Of a DNA stretch of 64,000 nucleotides, positions 61,945 to 64,000 are shown one piece after another. The translations under genes and the position numbers were made by a program. A model generated the notes under the pieces. The model was not told the origin of the DNA and searched no databases. It was given only the letters and a program-made list of their open reading frames with translations. The DNA is from Hufsiella ginkgonis. Lineage in GTDB: Bacteria > Bacteroidota > Bacteroidia > Sphingobacteriales > Sphingobacteriaceae. The stretch's first letter is position 1; each line of letters starts with the position of its first letter. The stretch lies in NCBI RefSeq assembly GCF_009834915.1, contig NZ_WVHS01000001.1:124001-188000 (forward strand), read 5' to 3'.

Positions 61945-64000
61945 CTACCTGAATACGACCCTGCTCCCCTCGCCATGTGCGTTAAATTCAGGTGCGTATA
62001 CGCTTTGCATAGAAGCGAAACCTGCGGAGAAATTTCCGGGCTGGCTTACGCGAAGCCGGTATTCAACTACGTAATTCCCCCTGGGTAAGTAGTTGAAGAA
62101 GAAATTCGTTGAAACATCCTTCGTTACCTGGTAATAATACAACTGATCCTGGTATTTATACCCTGACAATACCGCCGACGGCTCGGTACCTGCCGGGCGA
62201 AGATCTTTAAGGTGCACGTATTCATAGTCGCGGTCTGCCACGATGTTGATCACTACTTTCAATTCGTCGCCAACCTTCGGGATATGCTGCGCGTCAACAG
62301 CAGTGAGCACGGGCCCATTCGCGGTGTATTTCAGGATGTAGTACTTTCTTTCCAGCTTCATGGCCGACAGCGATGCCGGTAGCTTGTCCGGGTTCTCCAG
62401 GTACTGCCAGTGAAGCGCTCCCCAGGAGATGGTCTTGCCCGTATTTTTTACTGCCACATTGCCAAGTAAGGGTTTAATATCCTCGCCTGTCCAGGCAGTT
62501 TTTAAATAGCCCGTGCCCGTTTCCGCCACCAGCGAAGGCTTAAGCGCGGTAAGCGGGTGTCCCCCCAGTTTTATTTCAGGCACCGCGGTTTCTGCCAGCA
62601 GGTTGCTGCCGCGCATTAGTAAAGCGTAACAGGCCGCGGCCGTAGCCTTGGTAGTTTTCCAGTTGGACGTTTGCTTTTTCCGCAGCAGCCAGATCTTCAT
62701 CTCTTCGATATCACCGGCATTCTCCCCGGCTTCCGCGAACAGTTCCATAATAACTGCCTGAACCTCTACGGGCGATTGGTTCCAGGCGTACCCCAGCTGG
62801 TTTACCGGCCAGTACATACCCATTTCGCCGGTGTGTTTCGCGGTATCCTTTAACGACCGTACGATCATTGCAGGCAGCGCAGGCTGTTGGTAACGCAGCA
62901 ACGTAAGCGCGATCATCGCCTGCTCGTACGCACTGCACTTATTCCATATAGCCCTGGTTAAGTTTATATACCCTTCGAAGGCTTCTTTAAGCGCAGGTTT
63001 CATAGCTACCCTAGCGAAATAGCTGCGTGCATACCAGGCATGTATTACAATGGAACCCTGCCAGAGCGATTTAGACGCGCCGCGCTTGTCGTACCTGTAG
63101 TTTTCGATGATCTTTTCATCTACAAAATCCAGCGTTTTCAGCGCCACAGGCTTTAAGGCTGTCCCGGCATTTACCGAATCGATCACCGTGAGCTGGCCCA
63201 TGCCCGCCAGGATGTGCTGGGTAATGTATTGATCGGCGTACAAAGAGCCGGTAAACCAGGGGAATCCACCATCGGGGCGCTGCATTTTGCTGAGCTTGGA
63301 CAGGTTTTCCGCAAGGGCGTTACTCATATTATTAAGGTCGAACAGGAGGGCGATCCGTCTTTGCTGTTCACTTTCGCTTTCGGCATCGCGCAGCCAGGGC
63401 GTTTCTTCGACCAGTACCGCCTTAAGCTCCTGGTTCTTTTCCAGGTTCGAAAGCAGGGAGGAGGCGCCGTTGTCTTTCCAACGTTCGAACACGGGCTTAA
63501 TTTGCGGCAACGTATTTACGATCTGCCGCGCCAGGGTATTGGCATAATAGCGGCTGAACACCTGCTCAGAACATTCATACGGAACCTCCGAGAGGTATGG
63601 CAATGCCTGTACCGCGTACCAAACCGGGTTCGACGTAAACTCGAAGGTGAGCGTCTTGTTGATCAGCGTGCCCGATGCTTGTTTAACGAACCGGTCGAAC
63701 GTAAAGGTTTGTTGCTGACCGGCACGCACCATCAGCGGCATCGATTCCGTCACCGGGACGCGGTTAGGCAGCACCGGTACGGTATTCTCCTCCCCGTCCG
63801 TATGCAGGGCCGAAATGGCGCGGATATTATAGGTCAGCGCGTCCAATCCTGCGGGGATAATAAAGGTAAATGAAACCGGCCGGGTGGTCCGCGCAGCGAT
63901 CTCAAACGCCTGCTTTGCCGACGCCGGGTTCCTGAGCAATTGTACGGGCTGCATATTTATCGCGTTAAACAGGCGCAATTCAGTTTGCCCTTTGATGGTT
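61945..64000 (-). CDS. Alpha-2-macroglobulin-family protein, 3' part (5' end beyond the window)
   Basis: The frame is open to the right edge of the window, so the gene is incomplete here; about 685 C-terminal residues are seen. Bacterial alpha-2-macroglobulins trap proteases in the periplasm. The thioester motif C-S-E-Q lies in VPYECSEQVFSRYYANT, so thioester chemistry is possible. It is followed by the helical thioester-domain toroid (KLSKMQRPDGGFPWFTGS, ACYALLMRG) and a C-terminal receptor-binding-like beta domain (GDELKVVINIVADRDYEYVHL, NYVVEYRLRVSQPGNFSAG). Long Bacteroidota members carry many MG domains in the part not visible. Confidence 0.9.
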   Translation of the reverse strand, partial: TIKGQTELRLFNAINMQPVQLLRNPASAKQAFEIAARTTRPVSFTFIIPAGLDALTYNIRAISALHTDGEENTVPVLPNRVPVTESMPLMVRAGQQQTFTFDRFVKQASGTLINKTLTFEFTSNPVWYAVQALPYLSEVPYECSEQVFSRYYANTLARQIVNTLPQIKPVFERWKDNGASSLLSNLEKNQELKAVLVEETPWLRDAESESEQQRRIALLFDLNNMSNALAENLSKLSKMQRPDGGFPWFTGSLYADQYITQHILAGMGQLTVIDSVNAGTALKPVALKTLDFVDEKIIENYRYDKRGASKSLWQGSIVIHAWYARSYFARVAMKPALKEAFEGYINLTRAIWNKCSAYEQAMIALTLLRYQQPALPAMIVRSLKDTAKHTGEMGMYWPVNQLGYAWNQSPVEVQAVIMELFAEAGENAGDIEEMKIWLLRKKQTSNWKTTKATAAACYALLMRGSNLLAETAVPEIKLGGHPLTALKPSLVAETGTGYLKTAWTGEDIKPLLGNVAVKNTGKTISWGALHWQYLENPDKLPASLSAMKLERKYYILKYTANGPVLTAVDAQHIPKVGDELKVVINIVADRDYEYVHLKDLRPAGTEPSAVLSGYKYQDQLYYYQVTKDVSTNFFFNYLPRGNYVVEYRLRVSQPGNFSAGFASMQSVYAPEFNAHGEGSRVVFR

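Overview
This window comes from a Bacteroidota chromosome, most likely a soil or plant-associated Chitinophagales or Sphingobacteriales bacterium. The pointers are three SusC/SusD outer-membrane pairs, a propeller-type sensor kinase with an AraC-type response regulator, Bacteroidota-style promoters (TTTG / TAnnTTTG), few Shine-Dalgarno sequences, and typical housekeeping genes of the phylum. No tRNA, rRNA, CRISPR array, transposase or phage gene was seen.

Region 1 (66-16612, all minus strand) is a polysaccharide utilisation locus. It reads GH3 glycosidase, sulfatase, clan GH-A glycosidase, sulfatase, a terminator, then two tandem SusC/SusD pairs. The enzyme set suggests a sulfated glycan. No regulator for it lies inside the window.

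Region 2 (16870-23490) is accessory DNA. It holds a small secreted protein, a hipB-hipA toxin-antitoxin pair, a 7TM-DISM histidine kinase and an aldonolactone-oxidase-like flavoenzyme. A 75-76 bp direct repeat brackets the whole segment, and the second copy carries a frameshifted fragment of the secreted gene.

Region 3 (23493-32829) is a series of small units: a DHFR-like reductase divergent from an SRPBCC-ArsR-DinB operon with two clear operators, a peroxiredoxin-like protein, a Crp-family regulator, a three-gene cluster (FAD oxidoreductase, integral membrane protein, histidine kinase), and a PQQ-propeller lipoprotein.

Region 4 (33013-44418) is a second utilisation locus. A split two-component system (separate kinase and AraC-type response regulator) is divergent from a DUF1080 protein and a GH5-like glycosidase. 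A SusC/SusD pair follows as its own transcription unit, closed by a strong terminator.

Region 5 (44419-64000) is mostly housekeeping: YihY-type membrane protein, EamA exporter, a small ABC transporter, the ppk-ppx polyphosphate operon next to a lysine-rich histone-like gene, YajQ, a conserved protein of unknown function, Hsp20, a Spx/ArsC-like protein, an M1 metallopeptidase with a collagen-like insertion, a short membrane protein whose start codon sits in a hairpin, glutaryl-CoA dehydrogenase, dihydroneopterin aldolase, a GlcD-type oxidase, an MgtC protein, and the 3' part of an alpha-2-macroglobulin that runs off the window.

The points most worth following are the direct repeats around the hipBA segment, two closely related orphan kinases each encoded with an FAD oxidoreductase, the self-contained ArsR promoter/operator, the start-codon hairpin at 58120-58157, the collagen-like insertion in the M1 peptidase, and several perfect intergenic dyads. 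I did not see an unmistakable new defence or mobile system.
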